This document shows, in pieces, positions 9,325 to 17,645 of a stretch of DNA of 64,000 nt. A program made the translations under genes and the position numbers. This DNA is from Haloarcula sebkhae (GTDB taxonomy: Archaea; Halobacteriota; Halobacteria; Halobacteriales; Haloarculaceae): contig NZ_BMPD01000003.1 in assembly GCF_014647415.1 (NCBI RefSeq), positions 372,001 to 436,000 on the forward strand, given 5' to 3'. The notes beneath the pieces were generated by a model. That model worked only from the letters and a program-made list of their open reading frames with translations, was not told the origin of the DNA and did no database searches. The number at the start of each line of letters is the position of its first letter. Within the stretch, counting starts at the first letter, position 1.

Positions 9325-9861
9325 ATGGACAAGGTGTTTGCGCCGTGGCGCATCGAGTGGGTCGAACGCGAGGAGGCGAACCCAGATGTCGACTGCGTGT
9401 TCTGTGCGTTTCAGACACAGGACGATGACCGGACGAACAATCTCGTGGCGCGAAGCGACCACGCCTTTGTCCTCCTGAACAACTACCCGTACAACCCCGG
9501 CCACGCGATGGTCATTCCCCACACCCACACCGGCGAGTACGGTGACCTTGACGACGAGGTCCTGCTCGACCACGCTCGACTGAAACAGCGGACCTTCGAC
9601 GCTCTCGAAACTGCACTCTCCCCGGACGCGTTCAACGCCGGGCTGAATCTCGGCGGCTCCGCGGCCGGCGGCTCCATCGACGACCACCTCCACACTCACA
9701 TCGTGCCGCGGTGGAACGGCGACACCAACTTCATGCCGGTCATCAGTGATACGAAAGTCATCGTCGAGGCTGTCGAAGAGACGTACGACCGGCTCTACGC
9801 CGCGTTCGCGTCACAGGACGGGACGACCGCTCCTGCGGATGGGGCTGTCCGAGTCGAGTAG
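9325..9861 (+). CDS. HIT family nucleotide hydrolase/transferase
   Basis: A 178-residue histidine-triad protein. The triad is DDHLHTHIVPRW (His121, His123, His125), with family features NNYPYNPGHAMVIPHTH (52-68) and GLNLGGSAAGGS. A CVFC pair (24-27) near the N-terminus is typical of the branch close to Ap4A phosphorylase and GalT, where it binds zinc with downstream His residues. It probably splits a nucleoside phosphoramidate or dinucleotide, but the substrate is unknown. Single gene. Confidence 0.9.
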   Translation: MDKVFAPWRIEWVEREEANPDVDCVFCAFQTQDDDRTNNLVARSDHAFVLLNNYPYNPGHAMVIPHTHTGEYGDLDDEVLLDHARLKQRTFDALETALSPDAFNAGLNLGGSAAGGSIDDHLHTHIVPRWNGDTNFMPVISDTKVIVEAVEETYDRLYAAFASQDGTTAPADGAVRVE

Positions 9862-9991
9862 ACCGGCTGTCCTGGCATCCAGCTAAGCTACGGTCTTCGC
9901 CGGTGGAACTGTGGTAAAACAGCCGATTTCCGGTAGCTGAAAAGCATCGGGTGGGCCTTTTTCAGTGGCCGTCAAACCGTCGTATGGTCCT

Positions 9992-10878
9992 ATGACCCAA
10001 GAAGGCCCTCCAAATCACGGCCAGCGTGATAAGTACCCGGCTCCATCCGGTCGCCGCCGCTTCGTCAAAGGACTGGTCGGCGCCAGTGCGCTGTCGGGGA
10101 TGACAACCGTCGGTGGCCTCGCAGTCAACGCAACGACCGACCAAGGCGGCGTCGGTGGCGGTACCGTGTCCTATGTCGGCATCCGGAACATCGCTGGCCC
10201 GGCGAACCGACCGATGCCGATCGTCCCGCTGGAGATATCCGATGGCGCGCTCCGCGGCATCTGGCCGTCCATCTCAGAGGAGACAGCGGGCGGTGACACC
10301 TTCCGTATCGCCAAGGGCGAACTGGGCGGTCTGACGTACTCCCAGCAGTGGTTCCAGTACTGTGGGCTCGAAGTCGCTGCGGGACTCGAACCAGACCCCG
10401 AGCGCGATGGGTTCCTCAGGTCGAAGGGACGTATGACTGGCAATCACAGTTGAACGACGGGGACAAACTCCGTGTCGAGCACTTCGAGGACTACGAGTCG
10501 TGGGGAAACGACATCGGTAGCGACGGTCTCGGCAAGCCAGCGGTCGCGACTTGGCGTTCACAGGGCGAGGACGTCAAGGAGATTCAGGTTCAGGTACTCC
10601 GGACACCCGCCGTCTCGAAGATGGCCGCCGGTGAAGACGAGTACGCCGACCTCGCCGGTGAGATACGTGAATTCATAGACGCGGCCACCGCCGAGGATTT
10701 CATCGCATGGGTGAACCGTTGTACGCACCTCTGCTGTAATCCCGGGTACAAAAAGACGCCTGGAAGCGCGAAGTTCGAAGCCGCCGACAAGGTGTACTGT
10801 AACTGCCACCAGTCGGTGTATGATCCGTTCTCACCAACGAAGGCAACCTTCGCGTCCCGGCCTCGGCCACAGGGATAG
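9992..10878 (+). pseudogene. Rieske [2Fe-2S] protein with Tat signal, gene interrupted by a frameshift
   Basis: The first part, from ATG 9992, has a Tat signal (SGRRRFVKGLVGASAL) and a conserved haloarchaeal Rieske N-terminal region to about 10420. That frame then stops at 10453. The rest continues in another frame with VEGTYDWQSQ..., and carries both cluster motifs, CTHLCC and CNCHQS, ending at 10878. Loss of one G after CTCAGG (10418-10420) would explain the shift. Intact homologues act in bc1-like respiratory complexes on the outer membrane face. Either a sequencing or true frameshift makes it a pseudogene, or recoding occurs; I cannot tell which. Confidence 0.85.
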
Positions 10879-10924
10879 GTCAGTGTCGAAGCGGCTTTGA
10901 CGGCGGCCCGACAACGGGGGAGCA

Positions 10925-11839
10925 ATGTCACGCCGCGCGACGCTCAGGCGGGTCGGCCTGCTCGTTCTCGGCGTCAACCTTCTCCTCGTGCTGCTGAAAG
11001 CCGGCGTCTGGCTCACCACCGGGAGCTTCGCCGTCCAGTCTGAGGCGATCAACAGCGCCGCCGACACCGCCTACTCGCTGGTCATCGTTGCCGGGCTGTA
11101 TCTGACGACCCGCCCGCCGGACTTCGAGCACCCCCACGGCCACGAGCGCATCGAGCCGTTCGTCTCGCTGTTCGTCGCCGCGGGTATCTTCGCCGCTGGC
11201 GGGTTCGTCCTCTGGAACGCCGGGACTGCCCTGTTGACCGGGGACGTCTCGGTGACACAGGGGCCAGCCGCTGTACTCGTACTCGTGTTCTCGGCCGTCG
11301 CGAAGTACGCCCTCTATCGCTACTGTCTCCGCGCGGGCACGGACCGGAACTCCCCGGCGCTCATTGCGACGGCGAAGGACAACCGCAACGACATCCTCAC
11401 CGCCGGAGCGGCGCTGGTCGGTGTCGCCGGTGCAATGGCCGGCTATCCAATCGCCGACCCGCTGGCCGCACTCGTCGTCGCCGTCGGCATCATCTACACC
11501 GGCATCGAGGTCGTCCAAGAAAACGTCACGTATCTGGTCGGCGGCGCACCGCCGGAAGACCTCCGGCGCGAAATTCTCCGCCGCGCGCTCGACCATCCGA
11601 AGGTCAGCGGCGCACACGACGTTATCGCTCACTACGTCGGTCCCGAAATCGACGTGAGCCTCCACATCGAGGTGGAGGGCGACCTGACGCTGTTCGAGGC
11701 CCACGACATCGAGACGGCGGTCATCAAGTCCATCGAGGAACTTCCGGAGGTCGACGACGCGTTCATCCACGTCGACCCGAAGGAACTGGGGGAGTGGAAA
11801 GACGACGAAGAAGTAGAGCGGCTTGCCGATCTGGAGTGA
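10925..11839 (+). CDS. Cation diffusion facilitator (CDF) metal exporter
   Basis: A 304-residue proton-coupled divalent metal efflux protein with six membrane helices and a C-terminal ferredoxin-like cytoplasmic domain (from about 205). The transport site is N43xxxD47 in helix 2 (SEAINSAADTA) and D152xxxD156 in helix 5 (KDNRNDILTA). An Asn-Asp/Asp-Asp set, rather than the zinc-type His-containing set, has been linked to manganese exporters such as MntE, so Mn(II) is my best guess. PHGHERIEP (70-78) is the usual CDF loop after helix 2. Single gene. Confidence 0.9.
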   Translation: MSRRATLRRVGLLVLGVNLLLVLLKAGVWLTTGSFAVQSEAINSAADTAYSLVIVAGLYLTTRPPDFEHPHGHERIEPFVSLFVAAGIFAAGGFVLWNAGTALLTGDVSVTQGPAAVLVLVFSAVAKYALYRYCLRAGTDRNSPALIATAKDNRNDILTAGAALVGVAGAMAGYPIADPLAALVVAVGIIYTGIEVVQENVTYLVGGAPPEDLRREILRRALDHPKVSGAHDVIAHYVGPEIDVSLHIEVEGDLTLFEAHDIETAVIKSIEELPEVDDAFIHVDPKELGEWKDDEEVERLADLE

Positions 11840-11872
11840 CGTTTTAGTAGCTTCCGTGCCATGCCGTAGCAT

Positions 11873-12259
11873 ATGGGTGACGACTCATCACGTAGCTGGC
11901 TCGCGCTTGGACGACTGTTGTTCGGTCTCGGTCTGGCTCTGCAGGCCACCGAGGACTTCCGTGACATGGAAGACGCCATCGAGTACGCCGAGTCCGCGGG
12001 CGTCCCCGCGCCGGACCTGCTGGCCCCGCTGGCCTCGGGAATGATGCTGGTCGGTGGGCTGGGGACGGCGTTCTGGCGGCTCCCCCGGATTTCGACCGGT
12101 GCGGTCGCCACGTTTCTGGCCGTCGTCACGCCGACGATGCACGACTTCTGGAACGCCGACCCGGACGACCGGGGCGGCGAGCGCTTGGCCTTCTTCGGGA
12201 ACCTCGCGATGTTCGGCGCAGCGGTCACGTTCCTTCGCGAAGCCTATCGCGGCGACTGA
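11873..12259 (+). CDS. DoxX-like membrane protein
   Basis: A 128-residue protein with four membrane helices; the C-terminal part (TPTMHDFWNADPDDRG...AFFGNLAMFGA) is the characteristic end of the DoxX family. Members range from a subunit of the Acidianus terminal oxidase to oxidative-stress complexes, so the role here is open. It follows the CDF gene by 33 bp and may be read through from it. Confidence 0.82.
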   Translation: MGDDSSRSWLALGRLLFGLGLALQATEDFRDMEDAIEYAESAGVPAPDLLAPLASGMMLVGGLGTAFWRLPRISTGAVATFLAVVTPTMHDFWNADPDDRGGERLAFFGNLAMFGAAVTFLREAYRGD

Positions 12260-12302
12260 TTGTCCGATCGGTTTCGACTGAAAATTTGCGACGGCGGCCC
12301 GC

Positions 12303-13586
12303 TCAGTCCGCGACCTGCGCCCGCTCGATTGGCTCGCCGAAGGCGTACACGGTGTTGTGGCTCGTGATCTCCACCTCGACCGTGTCACCGATTTCGAGGC
12401 CGCGCTCCTGTGCGTCGGCGATGACGACCTGCCGGTAGGCCTCGTCGTAGCCCACCAGCGACTCGTCGGTGCCGTCCTCGACGAGCAGGACCGAAGACGT
12501 GCGGCCCACCATCTCCTCGTAAGCCTCGGCCATCAGTTCCATCTTCGCCTCGCTCATCTCCTTCGAGCGGTCCTTCTTCGTCTGGCCGCCCAGCCCTTTC
12601 ATATCGGCCGCGTCGGTACCGGGCCGCTTGGAGAAGCGCGTGACGTTGATCTTCTCGGGGCGGGTTTCGCGCAGCAGCGCCATCGACTGCTCGTGGTCGG
12701 CCGGCTCCTCGGTCGGGAAGCCGACGATGAAGTCCGTCGATAGCGTCCAGTAGTCTAAGTGGTCGTCCAGCGTCTCGACAACTTCCAGATACTCCGAAAC
12801 GGCGTGCTGGCGGCGCATATCTGCCAGCACGTCGTCGCTGCCGGACTGGACCGGCGCGTGGATGAAGTTGTACAGTTCGTCGTGCTCGGCGAACACCGCC
12901 GCGAGTTCCTCGCGAACACCGTGGAGGCCCTTCGGGTTCGCCATGCCGACACGCACCCGGAAGTCGCCGTCGATCTCGGAGCAGATGCGGTCGAGTAGCT
13001 CCGGCAGGAGGCTCGTTCCCTGGTTCGTGTCCCACCCGTAGACGCCGGTGTCCTGGCCGGTGATGCGGATTTCCTTTGCGCCGGCGTGGACGAGCGCACG
13101 AGCCTTCTCGACGTTTTCCTCGACCGAGGGTGATTCGATCCGCCCGGTCGCCTGCTTGGTGATACAGTAGGAACAGTCCGACATACAGCCCCGGGCGATG
13201 GGGAGGATGCCGACGACGCCGTTGAGCACCGTTTCAGTGTCCGGCGTGATCGTCGGGCACTCGCCGTTGAGGACGTACTGTGGGACGTCGTCCCAGTGGA
13301 GCACTTCGGCGTCGATGTCGGCGCTCTGGAACTCCTCGCCCTGTGCGAGCGCCATACAGCCCGTGATGACGAGGTCGGCTGGCGTTTCCTTGTCGAGTTC
13401 TTTGGCCCGTGCGAGCATGTTTCGTTCGGTCTTCTCAAGCACCGTACAGGTGTTGAGTATCGCCACGTCGGCGGACTCCGGGCCGTCGGCGGGGTGGTGC
13501 CCGCCCTCCCGGAGCGCCTGCTCGATCTGCTGGGTCTCACCTCTGTTCGAGGTGCACCCGTACGTCTCGATGTGATACCGGGCCAT
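12303..13586 (-). CDS. tRNA t6A37 methylthiotransferase (e-MtaB type)
   Basis: Radical SAM enzyme that adds a methylthio group to t6A37 in tRNA, giving ms2t6A. The 427-residue protein has the N-terminal MTTase domain with cluster ligands Cys11, Cys47 and Cys77 (YGCTSN, LNTCTV, TGCM), the radical SAM motif GCMSDCSYC (Cys134, Cys138, Cys141), and a C-terminal TRAM domain (from about 365, ending near VEVEITSHNTVYAFGE). Sequence and length match the archaeal/eukaryotic MtaB branch, not MiaB or RimO. It is convergent with the DoxX gene and shares orientation with deoC. Confidence 0.94.
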   Translation of the reverse strand: MARYHIETYGCTSNRGETQQIEQALREGGHHPADGPESADVAILNTCTVLEKTERNMLARAKELDKETPADLVITGCMALAQGEEFQSADIDAEVLHWDDVPQYVLNGECPTITPDTETVLNGVVGILPIARGCMSDCSYCITKQATGRIESPSVEENVEKARALVHAGAKEIRITGQDTGVYGWDTNQGTSLLPELLDRICSEIDGDFRVRVGMANPKGLHGVREELAAVFAEHDELYNFIHAPVQSGSDDVLADMRRQHAVSEYLEVVETLDDHLDYWTLSTDFIVGFPTEEPADHEQSMALLRETRPEKINVTRFSKRPGTDAADMKGLGGQTKKDRSKEMSEAKMELMAEAYEEMVGRTSSVLLVEDGTDESLVGYDEAYRQVVIADAQERGLEIGDTVEVEITSHNTVYAFGEPIERAQVAD

Positions 13587-13636
13587 TCATCCAGACACTA
13601 TCGCCAGGACGGCAAAAGGGCGACGGATTGGACCGG

Positions 13637-14332
13637 TCAGTAGCCGTTATCTGTATCCGCGTCGTCCCGATCTGTCTCCGGCTCGATTGGAGTCTCGCCT
13701 TCCGTCGCGGCCTGCCACTCCCGAACGATGGTATCGCCGCTCGACGCACCGATTCGCTCGGCTCCAGCCTCGAACATCGCCTCGGCGTCGGCCCACGACC
13801 CGACGCCGCCGCTGGCTTTCACCGGGAGGTACTTGCTGAGGATCTTCACGTCGTGGACTGTTGCGCCGCCCTCGCTGAACCCTGTCGCCGTCTTGAGATA
13901 CGCGGCGTCGGCGTCTGCGACGATCTGTCCGACCCGTTCGAGTTCGTCGTCGGAGAGCAGCGGCGCTTCGACGATGACCTTCACGGGAACTGGAACGCTG
14001 GCGACGACTTCGGTGATGTGGTCCCGGACGGCGTCGTCCTCCCCGGCCTTGAGCAAGCCGACGTTGCACACCATATCCAGTTCGTCGGCTCCGGCATCCC
14101 AGGCCAGCTTGGCCGCTTGACAGACGCTGTCGGTCTGCCCCTGGCCGTGGGGAAAGTCGATGACCGCCGTGAGCGGGACGTTCGCGTACTCCGTCGCCAG
14201 CGGGAGGTAACACGGTGGAATGCACGCCCGCATCCCGTACTGCAGCGCCTCGTCGAGGCAGGCTCGTACGTCGTCCGGTGTCGTCGTCGGTCCGAGGACC
14301 GTATGTTCGATGCGGTCTGGTATATCGTCCAT
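13637..14332 (-). CDS. deoC: Deoxyribose-phosphate aldolase
   Basis: Class I aldolase splitting 2-deoxyribose 5-phosphate to acetaldehyde and glyceraldehyde 3-phosphate in deoxynucleoside catabolism. The 231-residue protein has ELDMVCNVG, the Schiff-base Lys in VPVKVIVEAPLL, and the second active-site Lys in LPVKASGGV, followed by the phosphate site ERIGASSG. The start at 14332 (MDDIPDRIEHT) is preferred over one five codons upstream. A nucleoside phosphorylase gene 2.5 kb away could feed the same salvage route. Confidence 0.95.
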   Translation of the reverse strand: MDDIPDRIEHTVLGPTTTPDDVRACLDEALQYGMRACIPPCYLPLATEYANVPLTAVIDFPHGQGQTDSVCQAAKLAWDAGADELDMVCNVGLLKAGEDDAVRDHITEVVASVPVPVKVIVEAPLLSDDELERVGQIVADADAAYLKTATGFSEGGATVHDVKILSKYLPVKASGGVGSWADAEAMFEAGAERIGASSGDTIVREWQAATEGETPIEPETDRDDADTDNGY

Positions 14333-14485
14333 ACCGCGAGGTGACACGCGGTGCCTACGTAAAGACGGCGGGCGGCAAGCGGTGGGGGCTACTGGCTCCC
14401 TGTCCGACGGTCGCCGCTCGTGCCGATGTGCCCTCCGTCGGTCTCGTTCGGAAGGTTTTCCCTCGTAGGCGTCGGCGTGAGGGAC

Positions 14486-15322
14486 ATGGTACTGCCTTCG
14501 GGGTTAGCGCTCCCGCCGCTTGAGTACACTGTGGCGCTGCTTGCGGGCACACTCGTGGTGACAGCGCTGTTGTACGCCCTCGAACCACCGATCGACCAGC
14601 GGACTGTGGTCGCCCTGACGCCGTGGATGGCACTTGGCGGCGCGCTCCACGCGTTCCACCAGCCGCCGATTGCAGCGTACAGGCCCGTGGTCGCACCGCT
14701 GTTCGGCGCACCGGCGGTGTACCTGACGACGTTCGTCACGCTGGGCGTCATCTGGATCACGCTGACGCTGTTCAGTGTCCGGCGCGGCCACAGCGAGACG
14801 ATATCGCGCAATCTGGGGTACATCGGCATCGGACTCCTGACCGTGTTGCTCGTCATCGCCGTCGTGATGGCACTGGAATCCGGCCTACTGGGGCTCATCT
14901 GGCCGACCGTCGCCGTCGTCGTCGCAATCGTCGTGAGTGCCGTGACGGTGCTTGCGGTCGCGCTGTGGCGGACCCCGGTCGTCGTCCGGATGCGCTATGC
15001 GGCCCCGACGGTCGTGTTCGCGCATATGCTCGACGGCGTCTCGACGGCGGTCGGCGCTGACGTTATCGGCATCACGGAGCGAACGCCGATACCGGCCCGT
15101 ATTATGGAGTTCGCCGGCACGCTCCCGACAGCACCGTATCTCGGCAAAGGCTGGCTGTTCGTATTCGTCAAACTGCTCGTGGCGATTGGGGTCGTCTTCC
15201 TGCTGGACGACTATCTTGAAGAAGACCCCGCGGAAGCCAGCCTGCTGCTCGCCCTCGTAACTGCTGTCGGCATCGGCCCGGCCACGAACAACATCGTCCT
15301 GTTCCTGTTCAGCCCGGTCTGA
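14486..15322 (+). CDS. DUF63 family integral membrane protein
   Basis: A 278-residue protein with about eight hydrophobic helices. Conserved family features are an early ALGGALHAFHQPPIA, a central FAHMLDGVSTAVG with a His and Asp inside the membrane, and a late GIGPATNN motif. I recognise it as the archaeal DUF63 family, of unknown function; the buried His/Asp residues hint at an intramembrane enzyme or transporter. The ATG at 14486 matches the hydrophobic start MVLPSGLALPP. It is convergent with the next gene (8 bp apart). Confidence 0.88.
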   Translation: MVLPSGLALPPLEYTVALLAGTLVVTALLYALEPPIDQRTVVALTPWMALGGALHAFHQPPIAAYRPVVAPLFGAPAVYLTTFVTLGVIWITLTLFSVRRGHSETISRNLGYIGIGLLTVLLVIAVVMALESGLLGLIWPTVAVVVAIVVSAVTVLAVALWRTPVVVRMRYAAPTVVFAHMLDGVSTAVGADVIGITERTPIPARIMEFAGTLPTAPYLGKGWLFVFVKLLVAIGVVFLLDDYLEEDPAEASLLLALVTAVGIGPATNNIVLFLFSPV

Positions 15323-15330
15323 AGGTGGCG

Positions 15331-15744
15331 TTATTCTGCCACCGAATCGCTGAATCGCTCCTGTCGTTCCTGCTCGAGCCGCTGACACCCGAACACCAGC
15401 GAATCCGGCACGTCCGTCGCGTTGGACTGTAGCGATTCGAGCACGATTGCCACCTCTTCGAACCGCGGTCCGCGACCGGCGACCAGTGGCTCTGTATCCC
15501 ACGTAATGAACTCGTGGTCGGACAGCATCGGCAGGTGACAGTGGTACAGTCTCTGTCGAAGGACCGTCGGGTCGCGCGGGACGTTGGGGTTTACGGCACT
15601 TTCTGGGAGTGGGACTATCTCGTCGGGGTGGGCGTCCGACAACGAGAGAATGAGCTGTCGCCGCGGCTCGGCCGTAACGGCCTTGAAAACATCGTCCCAG
15701 CGTTTGATCACCTGCTTTCCGTTCTGGTAGCGCTGCTGTGTCAT
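15331..15744 (-). CDS. Winged-helix DNA-binding protein (DUF7344-like)
   Basis: A 137-residue protein. Residues about 15-80 resemble a haloarchaeal winged helix: DDVFKAVTAEPRRQLILSL is a typical first helix pair, and VLRQRLYHCHLPMLSDHEFITWD is the recognition helix and wing. The C-terminal part is acidic and probably helical. A local or single-target regulator is likely but its target is not visible. It stands alone with an AT-rich upstream region. Confidence 0.75.
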   Translation of the reverse strand: MTQQRYQNGKQVIKRWDDVFKAVTAEPRRQLILSLSDAHPDEIVPLPESAVNPNVPRDPTVLRQRLYHCHLPMLSDHEFITWDTEPLVAGRGPRFEEVAIVLESLQSNATDVPDSLVFGCQRLEQERQERFSDSVAE

Positions 15745-15985
15745 GATATAACTTGTGTCACTTTTCTACACGACTACATATATATCATCGTGGTGTACTA
15801 TATTGAGTGAATCGACTGCTGAGGGCGGTATCTGGGTATACCGAGACGCCACAGTTGCGGACGCTGAAACAGGCCTGCTGGCACTCGGTGAGGCATACTG
15901 ACCAAAATCCTGACAGTAGGCTGTCCTAGCCACAGATCCCGCATTTAGAGCGGTCGTCGGTTTGCCGTTCTGATCTCATGACACA
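15745..15985. other. AT-rich intergenic region with a possible short gene or remnant
   Basis: A 241-bp gap. ACATATATAT at 15776-15785 can serve either strand as a TATA box. From a TTG at 15803 to a TGA ending at 15901 runs a 32-codon frame (ending LLALGEAY) with halophile-like acidic composition. It has no ATG or GTG start and no recognised family, so it could be a degraded gene or a very small protein. Confidence 0.4.
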
Positions 15986-16489
15986 ATGCTCATTGGCACT
16001 GCGAACGAGGGACGATACGTGCTTGACTACCCCATCGCGCAGTGGGCGTTCGTCTGTGTCGTCGCCGGTGCGGTCGTCGGTCTGTTGTTGAATATCCCGA
16101 TGGTGACACAGGATCAGGGGTATCTGCCGGCACACGTCGCCGCGGCCGGCCTCACTCGCGCCGACCCGGCCGCAGTGAGCCGCCCCCTCGCTGTCGCTGT
16201 CCATCACGGCACCGCCCTCGTCGCGGCGCTGCTGTACGGCGCGGTCGTCGCTGGCCTCTCGTTTGCGCTCCCGACGGCGGTCTCGCTCAACGGTGTCCCG
16301 CTGATACCCCATATCGTCGGTATTGCCGGCATCTCCGCGTTCATTTACTACTTCTTCGCTCGGATCGCCATGCCTCGCTTCGGCGGTAGCGTCCGGGCCG
16401 ACGCTGACGAGATCATCCGACAGTGGGCACTCACGGCGTTCATCTTCGGGACGGCGCTCGCGCTGTTCGTCCCGGTGCTCGTCACCTGA
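15986..16489 (+). CDS. Four-helix membrane protein of unknown function
   Basis: A 167-residue protein with four membrane helices (about 20-40, 75-95, 103-123, 145-165). Between the first two is a soluble stretch, PMVTQDQGYLPAHVAAAGLTRADP. No family is recognised. It could belong to a conserved haloarchaeal histidine/DUF membrane group because His residues (LPAHVA, AVHHGTALV) lie near helix ends. It is followed 7 bp later by the 3' end of a convergent small gene. Confidence 0.72.
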   Translation: MLIGTANEGRYVLDYPIAQWAFVCVVAGAVVGLLLNIPMVTQDQGYLPAHVAAAGLTRADPAAVSRPLAVAVHHGTALVAALLYGAVVAGLSFALPTAVSLNGVPLIPHIVGIAGISAFIYYFFARIAMPRFGGSVRADADEIIRQWALTAFIFGTALALFVPVLVT

Positions 16490-16496
16490 CTGTGAG

Positions 16497-16718
16497 CTAC
16501 GTATCCTCGACCCGCTTCGAGAGGTTTCTGTAGGCCCCGAGATACAGGAAGACGCTGGCGAGCAGCGCGAACGGGACGACGAGGGTCCACGAGGGGCCGT
16601 CCGGCGTTCCCGCGCCGACGGTGTAGCCGGTCAGCAGTCCGAGGACGACTCCGGCGGCGAGAGCGATACCCGCCGGCCCTCGCATCCGCCTGTCGAACAG
16701 CGAGATATCGTCTGCCAT
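16497..16718 (-). CDS. Small two-helix membrane protein
   Basis: A 73-residue protein with a charged N-terminus (MADDISLFDRRMRGP), two hydrophobic helices and a charged end (NLSKRVEDT). It resembles small haloarchaeal membrane proteins of unknown function. Its start is 86 bp from the divergent nucleoside phosphorylase start. Confidence 0.65.
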   Translation of the reverse strand: MADDISLFDRRMRGPAGIALAAGVVLGLLTGYTVGAGTPDGPSWTLVVPFALLASVFLYLGAYRNLSKRVEDT

Positions 16719-16804
16719 ACGTCCTCTCTTGCGGCCGTCCTACCTCACTGTTGTGACCGACGGGAATCCACTGACTACTAAATAGTTCCGTGCGACTGGC
16801 CTGT

Positions 16805-17530
16805 ATGGCGAAACAACCGCATCTACTCGTCGAACCGGGTGACCTGACAGACATCGCGCTCGTGCCGGGCGACCCCGGCCGCGTCGACCGCATCGCCGGT
16901 CTCTGTGACGACCACGAGGTCGTCGCACAGAACCGCGAGTACAAACTCGTCAACGCGACCTACGACGGCCGCGAACTGACGATCTGTTCGACCGGTATCG
17001 GGTCGCCGTCGACGGCCATCGCCGTCGAGGAACTGGAGGCGGTCGGCGTCGAGACGCTCATCCGCGTCGGAACGACTGGCGCGCTTCAGGAAGGCATCGA
17101 AATCGGGGACATGGTCGTCGCCAACGGCGCTGCCAAGGACGAGGGAACGTCCCAGCGCTACGAATCCAAGTCCGTCCCGGCCGTCCCCGACTACGATGTG
17201 CTCTCGTCGCTGGTCGACGCCGCTGAGGCGAACGACGAAGACGTTCACGTCGGCCCCATCGCGACGGACGACGCCTTCTACGCCGAGACGGACGAGTACA
17301 TCAACGACTGGGAGGCCGCCGGCCTGCTCGCCGTCGAGATGGAGGCCGCCGCGCTGTTTTCCCTGTGTCGCCGTAAGGGCCTGCGCTCGGGCGCTATCTG
17401 TACCGTCGACGGGAACCTCGTCGAGGGGACACAGAAGGGCGAAACCGAGGACGAGGAACTCCCAGAAAAAGCCAAAAACAACGTCGAGCGCGCCATCGAA
17501 ATCAGTCTGACGGCGGCTGCGTCGCTGTAA
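16805..17530 (+). CDS. udp: Nucleoside phosphorylase, uridine phosphorylase-like
   Basis: Phosphorolysis of a nucleoside to free base and (deoxy)ribose 1-phosphate. The 241-residue protein is a PNP/UDP family member: LVPGDPGRVDRIA at the start, STGIGSPSTAIAVEEL (phosphate/ribose site), IRVGTTGALQ, and the ribose-binding VEMEAAALFSL near 177-187. The match to uridine phosphorylase is better than to purine enzymes, but base specificity is inferred. The leaderless start MAKQPHLLVEPGD at 16805 is chosen over an ATG five codons upstream. Confidence 0.88.
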   Translation: MAKQPHLLVEPGDLTDIALVPGDPGRVDRIAGLCDDHEVVAQNREYKLVNATYDGRELTICSTGIGSPSTAIAVEELEAVGVETLIRVGTTGALQEGIEIGDMVVANGAAKDEGTSQRYESKSVPAVPDYDVLSSLVDAAEANDEDVHVGPIATDDAFYAETDEYINDWEAAGLLAVEMEAAALFSLCRRKGLRSGAICTVDGNLVEGTQKGETEDEELPEKAKNNVERAIEISLTAAASL

Positions 17531-17645
17531 CTGTCGGAACTGCTGGATTCTGCGAATGCTGTCGGGGCTATCGGACCCGCATGAGCGGCCGACCGCGCCG
17601 CTTTCCGGCGGAGGGCTTAACAGACACTCTCCCGTGGGAAACTGT

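Noticed and set aside
10418..10430. Programmed ribosomal frameshift in the Rieske gene
   Set aside because: No slippery heptamer or downstream pseudoknot is evident at the junction; a simple base loss explains it better.
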